Shown: positions 14,199-25,046, counted from the stretch's first letter. The stretch: DNA of 64,000 nt from Sipunculus nudus (GCA_026874595.1 CM049318.1:42884456-42948455); one strand, 5' to 3'. The notes: generated by a model from the sequence alone, not told the origin. Translations and numbers: made by a program.

Positions 14199-14209
14199 CC
14201 CTCCCCCCG
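14199..14209 (-). promoter_or_regulatory. Polypurine tract
   Basis: In element orientation, a run reading CGGGGGGAGGG lies immediately before the TGTAACAC start of the 3' LTR. Its position and purine content are those of the primer for plus-strand DNA synthesis. The 75 bases between it and the pol stop codon hold a small inverted repeat around TTGTCGGGTCGACAA. Confidence 0.9.
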
Positions 14210-14283
14210 TTCGAAGAAGTTGTCGACCCGACAACGGAAAATATGTGAAGAAATCATGGCTTCACTAAGGAAGTTATATCTAA

Positions 14284-17200
14284 TTAATGTTGGACATAAT
14301 CTCCAGACCGTAACCAGGTTGGAGGCCGTCTTATTCGGTCTGATCGCCTGGGCCTGGGGCGATCATCCCCCAATTGGGAATTATCTGTAGTAACATGTGG
14401 TAAGTTTGCATTAGTTTCCTCACTCAATTCTTGATTTTCAACTAGATCTGTTAAAGATTCATAAACTTCAGGGATTGGTATGGCACTGTCATCAGTTTCT
14501 GTTATTCTTACAGGTGATGCATCCCGAACTGGAAAATCGGGACTGAATGGTCCTTCACCTTCGGGACTGGAAGTGGAAGGTGCAATTTCCGAACTAGGAG
14601 TGGAAAGTGGGAGCTTTTCTTCCTGATCTACGTGGATCAAAGGAATATTAACAGGAACTGACAATGGAGTGAAGACATAATCATCAGCATCCTCATCCGG
14701 ACTTTCAATATCACTGGAGGATTCTACATCAACTATTTTGTGATCAGGTTTTTGCTTTTGGGTACATTTTGATGCATTAGAGTCAGTAACTGGGGGATTA
14801 AAGGGGAGATTGTTAATACAGAGAAGTAGATTACGATGAAGCGTGCGTATGCCACCCGTTGCTCCTTCCCTCTGCACCCTATAAACTGGAATATCCCCGT
14901 TTGGTTGTCCTACAACAGTGTATATAGGAGTTTCCCACACATCAGCGAGTTTTTGTTTACCAGTTACATGGAGGTTACGGACTAAGACTTTGTCTCCCAC
15001 TTGAAGGGACGTGCCTTTAATCTTACGATCATAGCGCATTTTATGGCGTTGCTGGGCCAAAGAAGAGTTGTTCTGTGCCATTTTATAAGCATCTGATAGA
15101 GTATCCGCTAAGGACTGCACATATTTTGAGTAATCTGTGGCTGCTTGCTTATCCTCTTGATCTAAACCCAGAATTATGTCTATTGGCAGTTTGGGATGGC
15201 GACCATACATGAGAAAGAAGGGGGAGAACCCGGTTGTCTCATGTTGTGTGCAATTATAAGCATGGGTCAGAGCATTTAGGTGTATTTTCCAATTGGATTT
15301 ACCTTCTGGCTCTAAGCAGCCGAGCATATTCAGGAGAGTGCGGTTAAAACGCTCGCACTGACCATTCCCCATTGGATGATAAGGGGTAGTTCGACACTTG
15401 GAAATTCCAGCTAAACTACATAGTTCCTTGATCAGTTTGCTCTCGAAATTTCTGCCTTGATCAGATAATATTCTCTGGGGAAAACCATAGTGGCATATAA
15501 ATTGATCAAATAATAATTGGGCTGTCGGTTTGGCCTGTTGAGTTTTACAGGGAAAAGCCCTGGCATATTTTGTGAAATGATCTGTCACTACAAGGATGTT
15601 TTCTATGTTACCTTTGCAAGGTTCTACTGATAAGAAATCTACACAAAGTAACTCCAAAGGTGCAGTGGAAGAGATATTGATAAGGGGAGCTCTTTGATTG
15701 GTAGGTGTCTTTCTCCTGACACATCTTGGACAGCAAGAAACGTATTGGATAATGTCTTTTGACATTTTTGGCCAGAAATACCGATCCTGGACTAGTTTAG
15801 TAGTTCTGGTTTGGCCCATGTGCCCCATTAGATCATGTAAACCATGGAGAGCTACACTACGCAGAGATTCAGGCAATACGACCTGGTATGTTAGCTGATG
15901 ATTTACGGTTCTCTTGCGACATAGTATATTCTGCTGTAAAACAAATTGCTTAGCTCGACTCTGGTATATACGCCAGTTGGAATCCGGTGATGGTTTCCTG
16001 GTTATTTTCGGTTGATGTCCTGCTTCTAAGCTTTGAATTATTTGTTTGAGGATGGGGTCTTCAAGTTGTTTGTCTCTGATATTAATTGGGGTCTGTGGAA
16101 GGTTGTCTGAACAAGCGCACTGATCAGCAGGTGCAGGTGTGTGTTGTAAGCCAATAAAATAAGGCAATTGGTAGTTACAGATAGCATTTACGGTTTCGGT
16201 GGAGAGATGGACTATCTCCTGACCAGGGGACCTTGATAACGCATCAGCATCTATGTTAACCTGACCTGAACGGTATTTAATATCAAAATTGAAGTTTGCC
16301 AGTTCAGCAATCCACCGCTGTCCTGTGGCATCAAGCCTGGCTGAAGAAAGGACATAACACAATGGGTTATTGTCAGTTCTGACAGTAAATGTGCCACCAT
16401 AAAGATAGTCTTTAAATTTCTCTGTGACAGCCCACTTTAAAGCCAGAAATTCTAGCTTGTGGGCTGGATAATTAGCTTCTGAGGGTCTAAGGCTTCGGCT
16501 GGCGTAGGCAATGGGATGTAGTTTACCCTCTTGTTCCTGATATAGGATAGCACCTAGACCTGATTTGCTAGCGTCCGTGTGCAGGACAAATGGCTTAGTA
16601 AAATTGGCAAACGCCAATACAGGGGTTTGGCACAATAAGTTTTTAATCTTATCAAATGCCTCCTGTTGTTTTGTACCCCATGTAATGGATGTGGCTTTAG
16701 GTGTGTACTTACCAGGTTTACCTTTCTTTTTGGGCGAGACTCCCTTCAGGAGGTCATGGAGGGGGCGTGCTACTTGGGCAAAATGAGGGATAAACTTACG
16801 GTAAAAACTAGCGAAACCTAGGAACCGTCTAACCTCTGTCAATGTACTTGGTGTAGGCCACTGTTTTACTGCATCTACCTTGGCAGGGTCTGCGTGGATG
16901 CCATCAGCTGAAACCACATGGCCTAGATAACTGACTTTTGTCTGAAAGAAATGACACTTGCTCGGTTTTAGCTTTAAACCAGCATTTTTGAGGCGTTGAA
17001 ATACAGCCTCCAGCCGTTCAAGATGCTCCTCAAAAGTTGAGCTATAGACTATGATGTCATCCAAATAAAGGAGACATTGTGATAAATGCAAATCACCCAT
17101 AGTTTTCTGCATTAAGCGCTGGAAGACGGCTGGCGCGTTCACCAGACCGAAGGGCATCGTATTAAACTCGAAAAACCCTAAAGGACCGGCTGTAAATGCG

Positions 17201-18519
17201 GTCTTATGCTTGTCTTCTTCCTCCACCTCCACTTGCCAGTACCCGGCTTTGAGGTCAAGAGAGGAAAAGAATTTACTGCCTACAAGTGAATCTAAAGTGT
17301 CATCGATGCGAGGCAGAGAATGCGCATCACGGACAGTACGGGCATTCAGCTTCCGATAGTCCACGCAAAATCTTAGTTTACCATCAGGCTTACGGACGAG
17401 GACTATTGCTGACGCGAATGGACTCGAACTTTCACGAATGACACCTGCCTCGAGCATTTCATTAAGATGACACCTAACTTCTTCATAAAGATTAGGAGGA
17501 ATTCGTCGATACGACTCTCTGAAGGGCGTTTCATCTGTTAAGACTATCCGGTGTTTTATCATATCGGTCTTGCCGATGTCTATTTCATCAATAGAAAAGA
17601 TAGAGGTCCAAGTATTTAAAAGACTTAAAACTTTGTGACGCTCTTTCTCAGACAATGAGGTACCGATGTTAAATTGGTCTAGTACACCTGCAGGGCTTGT
17701 ACTCTGACTGAATGAAGGTATGACCGAGGCCACCTGGAGGGAACAAAGTAAGGCTTTTGCCGGAACGGTAATTGGGCTGGAGGTCAAATTAGATACTTTA
17801 ACGTCAACCCGTTTACTGGTTTTGTTCCTCAAGTTAACTTCCATAAGAATTGGGTCTAACACCAGTCCTGCGGGTAGCTGACCCTCAGGCTCAGTCACAA
17901 TAGTGGTTTTACCAAACGTACATGTTCTTGTTACCCCTGGTATGAAGTAGCTATGATTGGGTGGTACAAGGACTTGTTTATTGCTAAACACCCTCCCGAG
18001 AGGTTTGGAAGTAGAACCGTTAAAGAGACAATTGTTTCTACACGCTAAACGCCAGGGATCAGATAAGCCAGCTGTTTGGATAAATCTGGGTCCCTTGAGT
18101 GCCCTTAGGTGTCTGACGCACGGCTTGATAATGTTTTGGCCAATTACAAAGGGGGTATTTAGATTGAAGCTAGTGTTCTTGACAAGGAGGACTGGAGTGG
18201 GGAAAACTGTATCCTTCAAAACCGATGGAAAGTTAAGATCCAACTCAACAATACCTAAATAGTCTAGCCTACCGCCACCAGCTACCTCAATCTCCAATAC
18301 CTGGTCCACAGGCAATATAGAACAAGAAGCTAGGTGTTTGTTATAAAACCACTCGGCAACCGTGGAAATGGCCGAACCAGAGTCAAGTAACCCAGTAGAG
18401 GAATTACCATTGGCTATGAGCTTTACCTGGTCGACATTGCCTACCAGTTCTACAGGAATCTTAGCAGGGACACGTCTCTCGCCTGCAACCCCCCACCGTC
18501 TGTTGCAGGCGGACTTCAG
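14284..18519 (-). CDS. pol: Pol polyprotein (protease, RT, RNase H, integrase) of the gypsy-type element
   Basis: This frame has no start of its own. It is entered by -1 frameshift from gag, the first pol-only codon being CTG at 18519-18517, and it ends at TAA (14286-14284), giving about 1,411 residues. An aspartic protease motif LLDSGS lies near 18373-18390, upstream of the first start-like codon (TTG, 18315). Counting from that TTG, the RT motif YLDD is at residues 417-420 (17067-17056), RNase H begins near residue 575 with HTDAS, the integrase zinc-binding region is near 825-870 and ends CCPRC, and the DDE triad lies near residues 892 (VDF), 953 (SDQG) and 988 (CERF). A GPY/F-like C-terminal region (VGDKVLVRNL) and an arginine-rich tail follow. 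It copies the element's RNA into DNA and integrates it. No internal stop or frameshift was seen. Confidence 0.97.
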   Translation of the reverse strand: MKSACNRRWGVAGERRVPAKIPVELVGNVDQVKLIANGNSSTGLLDSGSAISTVAEWFYNKHLASCSILPVDQVLEIEVAGGGRLDYLGIVELDLNFPSVLKDTVFPTPVLLVKNTSFNLNTPFVIGQNIIKPCVRHLRALKGPRFIQTAGLSDPWRLACRNNCLFNGSTSKPLGRVFSNKQVLVPPNHSYFIPGVTRTCTFGKTTIVTEPEGQLPAGLVLDPILMEVNLRNKTSKRVDVKVSNLTSSPITVPAKALLCSLQVASVIPSFSQSTSPAGVLDQFNIGTSLSEKERHKVLSLLNTWTSIFSIDEIDIGKTDMIKHRIVLTDETPFRESYRRIPPNLYEEVRCHLNEMLEAGVIRESSSPFASAIVLVRKPDGKLRFCVDYRKLNARTVRDAHSLPRIDDTLDSLVGSKFFSSLDLKAGYWQVEVEEEDKHKTAFTAGPLGFFEFNTMPFGLVNAPAVFQRLMQKTMGDLHLSQCLLYLDDIIVYSSTFEEHLERLEAVFQRLKNAGLKLKPSKCHFFQTKVSYLGHVVSADGIHADPAKVDAVKQWPTPSTLTEVRRFLGFASFYRKFIPHFAQVARPLHDLLKGVSPKKKGKPGKYTPKATSITWGTKQQEAFDKIKNLLCQTPVLAFANFTKPFVLHTDASKSGLGAILYQEQEGKLHPIAYASRSLRPSEANYPAHKLEFLALKWAVTEKFKDYLYGGTFTVRTDNNPLCYVLSSARLDATGQRWIAELANFNFDIKYRSGQVNIDADALSRSPGQEIVHLSTETVNAICNYQLPYFIGLQHTPAPADQCACSDNLPQTPINIRDKQLEDPILKQIIQSLEAGHQPKITRKPSPDSNWRIYQSRAKQFVLQQNILCRKRTVNHQLTYQVVLPESLRSVALHGLHDLMGHMGQTRTTKLVQDRYFWPKMSKDIIQYVSCCPRCVRRKTPTNQRAPLINISSTAPLELLCVDFLSVEPCKGNIENILVVTDHFTKYARAFPCKTQQAKPTAQLLFDQFICHYGFPQRILSDQGRNFESKLIKELCSLAGISKCRTTPYHPMGNGQCERFNRTLLNMLGCLEPEGKSNWKIHLNALTHAYNCTQHETTGFSPFFLMYGRHPKLPIDIILGLDQEDKQAATDYSKYVQSLADTLSDAYKMAQNNSSLAQQRHKMRYDRKIKGTSLQVGDKVLVRNLHVTGKQKLADVWETPIYTVVGQPNGDIPVYRVQREGATGGIRTLHRNLLLCINNLPFNPPVTDSNASKCTQKQKPDHKIVDVESSSDIESPDEDADDYVFTPLSVPVNIPLIHVDQEEKLPLSTPSSEIAPSTSSPEGEGPFSPDFPVRDASPVRITETDDSAIPIPEVYESLTDLVENQELSEETNANLPHVTTDNSQLGDDRPRPRRSDRIRRPPTWLRSGDYVQH

Positions 18520-18525
18520 TTTAAA
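18480..18525 (-). promoter_or_regulatory. -1 ribosomal frameshift signal between gag and pol
   Basis: In element orientation, the heptamer T TTA AAC (18525-18519) is in the gag frame and is followed at once by the gag stop TGA (18518-18516). After a spacer of 7 bases, CGCCTGCAAC (18511-18502) pairs perfectly with GTTGCAGGCG (18489-18480) across a 12-base loop. The -1 frame is open from this point into the protease. Heptamer, spacer and GC-rich stem match the known requirements for programmed -1 frameshifting. Confidence 0.9.
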
Positions 18526-19751
18526 GGCCGGCCGTTCACATCCCTACGGGCCACACAATCACGCAGGAGATGGTTGTTTCGTTTGCATCTGCTACAAAAT
18601 AAGCGATTTTGACCAGCAGTGCTACTCTGATCTTGGTTAGGATTGGTGCCTGAGGGAGATTTACTGGGGTAAGTAGCCTTTCCTTCTAGTTTACTTAAAC
18701 GTGCCTCTAAGCCTTCCATTTTTCTTAGTACCGTGTCTACAGCTTGGGCTAAATCAGGGTTTGTTTGCTGTTGCAGGGGCAATTTACCCTTTCCAGGCTG
18801 GGTTGGATGGGAAACCCGGACGGACGAATGGCCAGGAGTATATTCCGCCTCCAGTTCCCTAGCACAACTAAATAATTCATCGAACGACTTTCCTGTTCGC
18901 AGAATAACCCGTAAGGCTTCTTTTACTTTAACATAACTTGGGTGGAGTCCATACCAAAACCTGGATCTCAAGCTATGCTCTGCTTCCGTGGGGGTGATCA
19001 AATCTCTGCCTTTAAGGGAATGGAGTAACTTTTGGAGTCTGCAGCCCCACTGAACTATGTTTTCCCCCGGACCTTGTTGAGCTCCATAGTATTGTTCCCG
19101 GAGAAGATTATAATCTACAACATCCCCAAACATTAGGTCGAATTGATGGAGCAAATCAGAAACCTTTATTCCTGGTTCTGAGCATAATAAAATTTCTGCT
19201 GCAGTGCCCCTGAGTGACAAGCGGACTACCTCTTCCACTTCGCTCTTATGATAACTAGGGTTATCCAGCAGGCACTGGACTTGAAACCGCCACTGGCTAT
19301 ACGATATGTCTTTCCCAGGATCCCCAGAGAAGGTGGGTAATCGGGGGCGCTGACTAACTGTGTACAGAGGGGCAGGAGGAGCTTGTCTGCTAGGCACTCG
19401 ACCTTCCAGTTTTGTTTGCAGTTTAGCCAAGTTATCAGAGCTTAAGGAATCTAAGAAATGCTCAAGAGGGTCAGGATCAGGGTCAAGCAACGCTTTGATC
19501 TTAGGCTCATCAGTCTCTTTTGCTGGAGCCAACAAAAGTTGCACTGGTTCCTTTAGGGCTGACAACTTAATAGAACTCAATGATTCTATGGCCGTGGGGA
19601 CACTAGAGGGAGAGGCGTACACGATGAACAATTTGTCAGTAGAAATCAAAATGGATTCCACCGTGCCGACCGTACCGAAGTGCCCCTCGAGTTGTGACTG
19701 CTTCACATCCTTTGGTACGGACCTAACTACTACGGTGCGAGTGTACTTCAT
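18516..19751 (-). CDS. gag: Gag-like capsid/nucleocapsid protein, PNMA-like
   Basis: 411 residues from the ATG at 19751-19749, the first ATG of the frame, to the TGA at 18518-18516. It should form the particle that packages the element's RNA. Residues 5 to about 75 look like an RRM fold: a strand-like TVVVRSVP, a helix, KLFIVYAS, a second helix and VQLLLA. Residues about 135-300 resemble a Ty3/gypsy capsid region (PTFSGD, YSQWRFQVQ, LRGTAAEIL, LMFGDV). A CCHC zinc knuckle of spacing C-X2-C-X4-H-X4-C occupies residues 386-399. An N-terminal RRM-like domain plus this capsid pattern recalls the PNMA family, which derives from such gag genes. The slippery site overlaps the last codons. The family call is by eye. 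Confidence 0.93.
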   Translation of the reverse strand: MKYTRTVVVRSVPKDVKQSQLEGHFGTVGTVESILISTDKLFIVYASPSSVPTAIESLSSIKLSALKEPVQLLLAPAKETDEPKIKALLDPDPDPLEHFLDSLSSDNLAKLQTKLEGRVPSRQAPPAPLYTVSQRPRLPTFSGDPGKDISYSQWRFQVQCLLDNPSYHKSEVEEVVRLSLRGTAAEILLCSEPGIKVSDLLHQFDLMFGDVVDYNLLREQYYGAQQGPGENIVQWGCRLQKLLHSLKGRDLITPTEAEHSLRSRFWYGLHPSYVKVKEALRVILRTGKSFDELFSCARELEAEYTPGHSSVRVSHPTQPGKGKLPLQQQTNPDLAQAVDTVLRKMEGLEARLSKLEGKATYPSKSPSGTNPNQDQSSTAGQNRLFCSRCKRNNHLLRDCVARRDVNGRPLN

Positions 19752-20738
19752 GGTAAGTGAATTTAAATGATACTAAAGGATACCTAGTCCTAAGAAGCTA
19801 AATTACAAAAATGTATCTGAATCTATGGGAAACAGATTCAACTAACATCTATCTATACCCCTACAGATGATACAAAAAAGTCTTACCTGTCTGAACTTAC
19901 CGCACTGGTAGTGGCAGGCAGACAAGGAAAGGTAAGGATACTTTTCCTCACCTTCTCTCATACACTTAAATGTAAATTACACTTAAACAGTCGCTACAAA
20001 TTAAGCAATCATTACTAGTTAGCAGTTTAACAAGGGCGTTATAATAGAAGCAAAGAATCTTAGCAATCTTGCTGCAATCAACCAAAATATATATGCCTGG
20101 TGTAAGCTTACTGCAGAAAAAAAAATATCCATCTAACCATTACAAATCTATGCCTGTTGCATAACCATAAAAAGTCTGGATATCCATTAATAAATAAATA
20201 GTTTACCTTTAATATAATTATATATTATAATTAAATTATATTATTATAATTAAATGCCTGAATCCTATATGTCACTTTACGCCACCCAAAAAAAAGGATG
20301 AAACATTTTAATATGCACTGTCCTTGCAGATGTCCATTGTGCTCTCACAAGCACGGAAAAAAATACCACTCCTTCACACACTGGCTATTAACGGGTCCCT
20401 AGTCCACTGATTCCATGCAGAGGTCAGTCCGGAACAGGACACCAGGCCGGCCCTTTAGCGCCCTGCGAACAGTCCATGCCACAGCACCTAGGAACCAACA
20501 AGCACAGGCAGAAAGCGACGGTGCGGTGGGTGATCACCAGAAAAGGGAAGACATCCGTCAGTTGGTATGTAACCAACGTTCAGTCCTCAAAACACAGGAA
20601 AAGTCCAAAAACACGACAACATAGGCCGTCTTGGCGAAACCATCCGCCAGCAAGGGAAACAGGACATACAGGTCAACCCGTCCACTCCATCCAGGTGTTC
20701 CATCAATCGCATCTTATCCTGCAGGCTGCGCCATTTTG
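19752..20738 (-). other. Untranslated leader of the retrotransposon
   Basis: About 1 kb between the primer-binding-site region and gag. It is AT-rich, with an especially AT-rich palindromic stretch near 20205-20255. Short frames on both strands here have no recognisable content. Packaging and promoter signals may lie here but I cannot point to them. Confidence 0.75.
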
Positions 20739-20758
20739 TGGCACCCAACGTGGGGCCA
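20739..20758 (-). promoter_or_regulatory. Primer binding site
   Basis: In element orientation the bases next to the 5' LTR read TGGCCCCACGTTGGGTGCCA. They begin with TGG, the complement of a tRNA CCA end, directly after the LTR. The 20 bases are also an imperfect palindrome. I cannot assign the tRNA. Confidence 0.75.
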
Positions 20759-23698
20759 GGTTCAATAATCAAGACGGATGCGAGGTGAGGATTTATTCTG
20801 GAAGAAGATACAGGTACAGGCAATCAGTCGGCTGGTTGCCAACAGCAAGGTTTGAGCAGAACTCACGAGGCTGCCCCAGTATACACTTATATTTCATATA
20901 CTGTACATAGCCAATATCTCTTTTATCACAGAATACGTTATAAAGATAACAAAAATATTATAATAATAAACATCCAGATATTTAAATGTAACCACATGAC
21001 AATTTACCATATTTTTTTATATACTATTGACAGTAAAGAACACTGTCTACCATGAAGTGGATAATGGTTATCAGGGTAATCAAGAACATGATCTGTTATC
21101 CTGTTTCTATATACTATAAAGAAAAGAAAATAGTTTAAGCTACACATAGATTTCGTATACATATATTTCTCTTAAATCCACAGACTTAACATATTAAATG
21201 CATACGTTTATGGGCATGTGGCCATCTCATAACTGTGATAATCAGTTTATGTCACCTGATCAACGTACATTGGACAATATTCTTACATTGGCCTGTTCAC
21301 TAACCTATTTCTTGACAATTAAAGGATTTACATTGAGAACAACTGAGCAACTATAAGTGGTATATATTTACGTGTGAATAAAACTTTATAATGCTGAGAA
21401 AAGAACGAATATGAGTGCTTGTGTGGATGTTGGATAGTGGGTGTGTTAGGAGAGCGTCTCTTAAATGCAATCACTTAAGGCGTATACTACTCTAATCTAC
21501 TACCCCAAATCGTGATGCTACCTGACACTTAAGAGGATCATAATAATATAAGATTTACTTTACAAATAAAATAAATTCCTGGTCTAGCACGATAGAATAA
21601 TGGATGGTAGGTTTATCAGAGTACTGCTTTTACGAACGGTTTTGAGGTTATCAAACACCTGAAATTAGGCGGGTATTTTGTATTATGAAATGCAGAGCGC
21701 GGAGGAATCTTACTAAAATTTGATTGTTCAAAAGGATATATATCTGTTCAAAAGGATAAACATCTGGAAAAGTTGATCTGTGAAAGAGTGGAATATGCAT
21801 AAAAACTACACAAATTGACTGGAGGCGGAAATCTAAGGAGAGACCGGGGTTCTGTACTCAAGACTCTACAATGCACTATTTTGTATGCGGAAGGTAAACA
21901 AACGGCAACAGCAAACTGGGAGAAAGTCCCCAAGCGCTATGGCGGTAATCGTGTGGTAAGTTAGTTTTCGGAACTTTCTTGAAAATTGACTGTCATCTGA
22001 TGATACCAGAAAATGATTTTAAGATAATATATTATTATGCTGTATTTTTAAGTTTTCCCCGACGATCTTAAATTATAAGAAAAATCGATTGAAAAGAAGT
22101 TTTTCATCTATTGAATGAGAAACTGTTTAGCACGCACGTCTGGTTAAATGTTAGGAGAACAGCACGTCTATGCTATTATCCATACCTTAAACTTTGTAAT
22201 GCTTAATAAATAATAATATTGATGACAGTCGTGTTTATAATTATGTCCCGTTTCTAAGGTATGGAAGTTTGTTTTGATGGTTAGTTCATCTGAGACGCCA
22301 GGTGGCAGCACAGGCCTAAGTGGGACTGTGGAAACTAGTTTACCTCAGGCGGCCAGATGGCAGCACCAGCACCCGGGTTCATATACACGGTCAACATGGA
22401 TTTTACGTCTAGCACGGAAATAAAGTGGGAACATGTGCCACTATTAAGCTTACTTTAGAGTAAGCATTTTTGCGTTATTAAATAATTACCCAGTTATGAA
22501 ATAGTCTGATAACAGCTTTATGCTGCTGTTAACTCTTCATATTAAATCTTCATAATTATCAATGTTTTGGAAGAAATTTTACATGAAACATTTACTGATA
22601 TTTAATTAGTAGTAACTTTTTGAAGTGGCAGCTCCGATTGGCTATTCAGAACAACTTATATGAACCATCCTTAATAATAATTGTATTTATTTTTTTTTTG
22701 GGAGAAATTTGCCTGCCTTTCATGTATATCTAAGATACATCCCATGTGCAAAGAGCGGAGATTACAGAGTGCATAAATAATGCTTTCTCTTTGAACGGCC
22801 TGGTGGCGGCATCGATTTAGACCGAAGCATTTAGATAAAATAAGATTTTACCTTTTCTCACTACAAATGCAGTATGAAATATGAAAAGTATTTTAGTTTA
22901 ATTATTTTTTTATATAGGGCAGTAATCTTAGCCCTATTACTACTTAAAGAGTACTACTTGCGGTCAAAATAATTCCTGGAGTGAACGACTGGCGATGTAC
23001 CGACTAAAGTGGACACCAAAGATATTCTTGAAGTTGGGGGGGGGGGGGGTTTAGACGAGAGGCGTGCCTAGTCTGCCGTTCTACTGGTCCGAAATAGGGC
23101 ATTTCAGGAAAATTAGACTAGACTGGAGGCTGTATACTTTGCAGTTGACCATATTCTATACAAATGTACCCAACAGAGAAAATACAATATATTCGGATGG
23201 AACAGACAGGAAGGTTTATATATGAATGAGCAAATATATGGGAAATGCATGGTGGGCCATAAATCTATTGGGACAGAACGAACGTTTGGGTTTCTTATTA
23301 GTACTAAAATAATCATACATTTTTACATGCATTTCAGAATATAACTGACGGGGACAAAAAATAAGGTTCCTACCTGGAAGAAGATACAGGTACAGGCAAT
23401 CAGTCGGCTGGTTGCCAACAGCAAGGTTTGAGCAGAACTGACGAGGCTGCCCCAAGACATCGTGGTCATTACGGGCTGTCATGCCTCGTTGCCCAAACAC
23501 CGAAAACCGGTCCTGACAAAACTATATTCTTACAACAGGTTTTGCCGGCCACGCAGGCCATGCCATGCCATGCCAGGGCAACAGGTGGTTGACCCTTGAC
23601 CTAAAGGAACCTGTCTTGTCGGTCACTTTGGAATGAAAGACAAAATGAAAAAAAAAGAAAAAAAAAAAAAACATGGGACTATATTACCCCGTGTTACA
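20759..23698 (-). repeat. 5' LTR (composite, about 2.94 kb)
   Basis: The upstream LTR in element orientation, nearly identical to 11263-14198, including the 81-bp direct repeats (20798-20878 and 23374-23454) and the 2.5-kb insert. It is 4 bases longer because of homopolymer runs, notably a G run near 23036. It should carry the promoter. It borders satellite directly at 23699, with CTAGCATGAACATC. Confidence 0.95.
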
Positions 23699-24146
23699 CT
23701 AGCATGAACATCAGACCGCGTGATTAGTATACTAGCATAAACATGAGACCGTGTTGTTAGTATACTAGCATGAACATCAGATCGCGTGATTAGTATACTA
23801 GCATGAACATCAGACCGCGTGATTAGTATACTAGCATGAACATGAGACCGTGTTGTTAGTATACTAGCATGAACATCAGATCGCGTGATTAGTATACTAG
23901 CATGAACCTCAGACCGCGTGATTAGTATACTAGCATGAACATCAGACCGCGTGATTAGTATACTAGCATGAACAAGAGACCGTGTAGTGAGTATACTAGC
24001 ATGAACATCAGACCATGTGATTAGTATACATAGCATGGACATGAGACCGTGTAGTTAGTATACATAGCATGAATATGAGACCGCGTGATCAGTATACTTT
24101 CATGAACATAAGATGAACTTAAGACCGCCTAATTAATATACATATA

Positions 24147-24393
24147 CTTAAATAAAAAAAAATAGATTACAACACGAAGTTTGGATCTGCAACGAATTGA
24201 TATTTTATACCTACAGATTTCTTGTAGAATACAAACCTTCCAGCAAATAATGTAATTTTCCATTTTCACTTGTCTAGTAGTAAAAAAGTTCGGACCCCGC
24301 CCCCCCTTTTTTACCCCAAAACAACCATTTTTAAAGGGTTTTAGACGAAATTTTGTGGCCTGGACCCCCCCCCCTTTTCCGGACCTGATTACC
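24147..24393. mobile_element. Truncated DNA-transposon end, copy 1, inside the satellite
   Basis: A 247-bp AT-rich segment with C and T runs (GGACCCCGCC) ending GGACCTGATTACC, then satellite resumes. It matches 25047-25293 almost base for base and part of 25989-26198, which carries the intact terminus. Confidence 0.7.
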
Positions 24394-25046
24394 GTGTGAT
24401 TAGTATACTAGCAGGAACATCAGACCGTGTAGTTAGTATACTAGCATGAACATCAGATCGCGTGATAAGTATTCTAGCATGATCAGACCGTGTAGTTAGT
24501 ATACTAGCATGAACCTCAGATCGCGTGATTAGTATACTAGCATGAACATAAGACCGTGTAGTTAGTATACTAGCATGAATATCAGACCGCGTGATTAGTA
24601 TACATAGCATGAACATGAGACCGTGTAGTTAGTATACATAGCATGAACATCAGACCGCGTGATTAGTATACTAGCATGAACATGAGTCCGTGTTGTTAGT
24701 ATACTAGCATGAACATCAGATCGCGTGATTAGTATACTAGCATGAACATCAGACCGTGAAGTAAGTATACTAGCATGAACATCAGATCGCGTGATTAGTA
24801 TACTAGCATGAACCTCAGACCGCGTGATTAGTATACTAGCATGAACATCAGACCGCGTGATTAGTATACTAGCATGAACAAGAGACCGTGTAGTGAGTAT
24901 ACTAGCATGAACATCAGACCGTGTGATTAGTATACATAGCATGGACATGAGACCGTGTAGTTAGTATACATAGCATGAATATGAGACCGCGTGATCAGTA
25001 TACTATCATGAACATAAGATGAACTTAAGACCGCCTAATTAATATA

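Larger units (their letters stand above)
11263..23698 (-). mobile_element. Full-length Ty3/gypsy-type LTR retrotransposon
   Basis: A 12.4-kb element on the minus strand. In element orientation it holds the 5' LTR (23698 to 20759), a primer-binding-site region, a leader of about 1 kb, gag, a -1 frameshift signal, pol (protease, reverse transcriptase, RNase H, integrase), a polypurine tract and the 3' LTR (14198 to 11263). The pol domain order with integrase after RNase H is that of Ty3/gypsy (Metaviridae) elements. There is no envelope-like frame after integrase and no chromodomain that I can recognise. The two LTRs differ by about three substitutions plus homopolymer length changes, and both frames are intact, so the copy is recent and may be functional. 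It lies inside the 33-bp satellite. Confidence 0.96.

Noticed and set aside
14199-14283. Envelope-like third gene or retroviral identity for the element
   Set aside because: Only about 75 bases separate the pol stop from the polypurine tract, so there is no room for an envelope gene. It is a plain LTR retrotransposon.
15698-18262. Plus-strand frames inside pol
   Set aside because: They are antisense shadows of the pol coding sequence, without recognisable domains.
18733-19770. Plus-strand frames of 67 and 136 codons opposite gag
   Set aside because: Antisense to gag, with no recognisable motif or independent signals.
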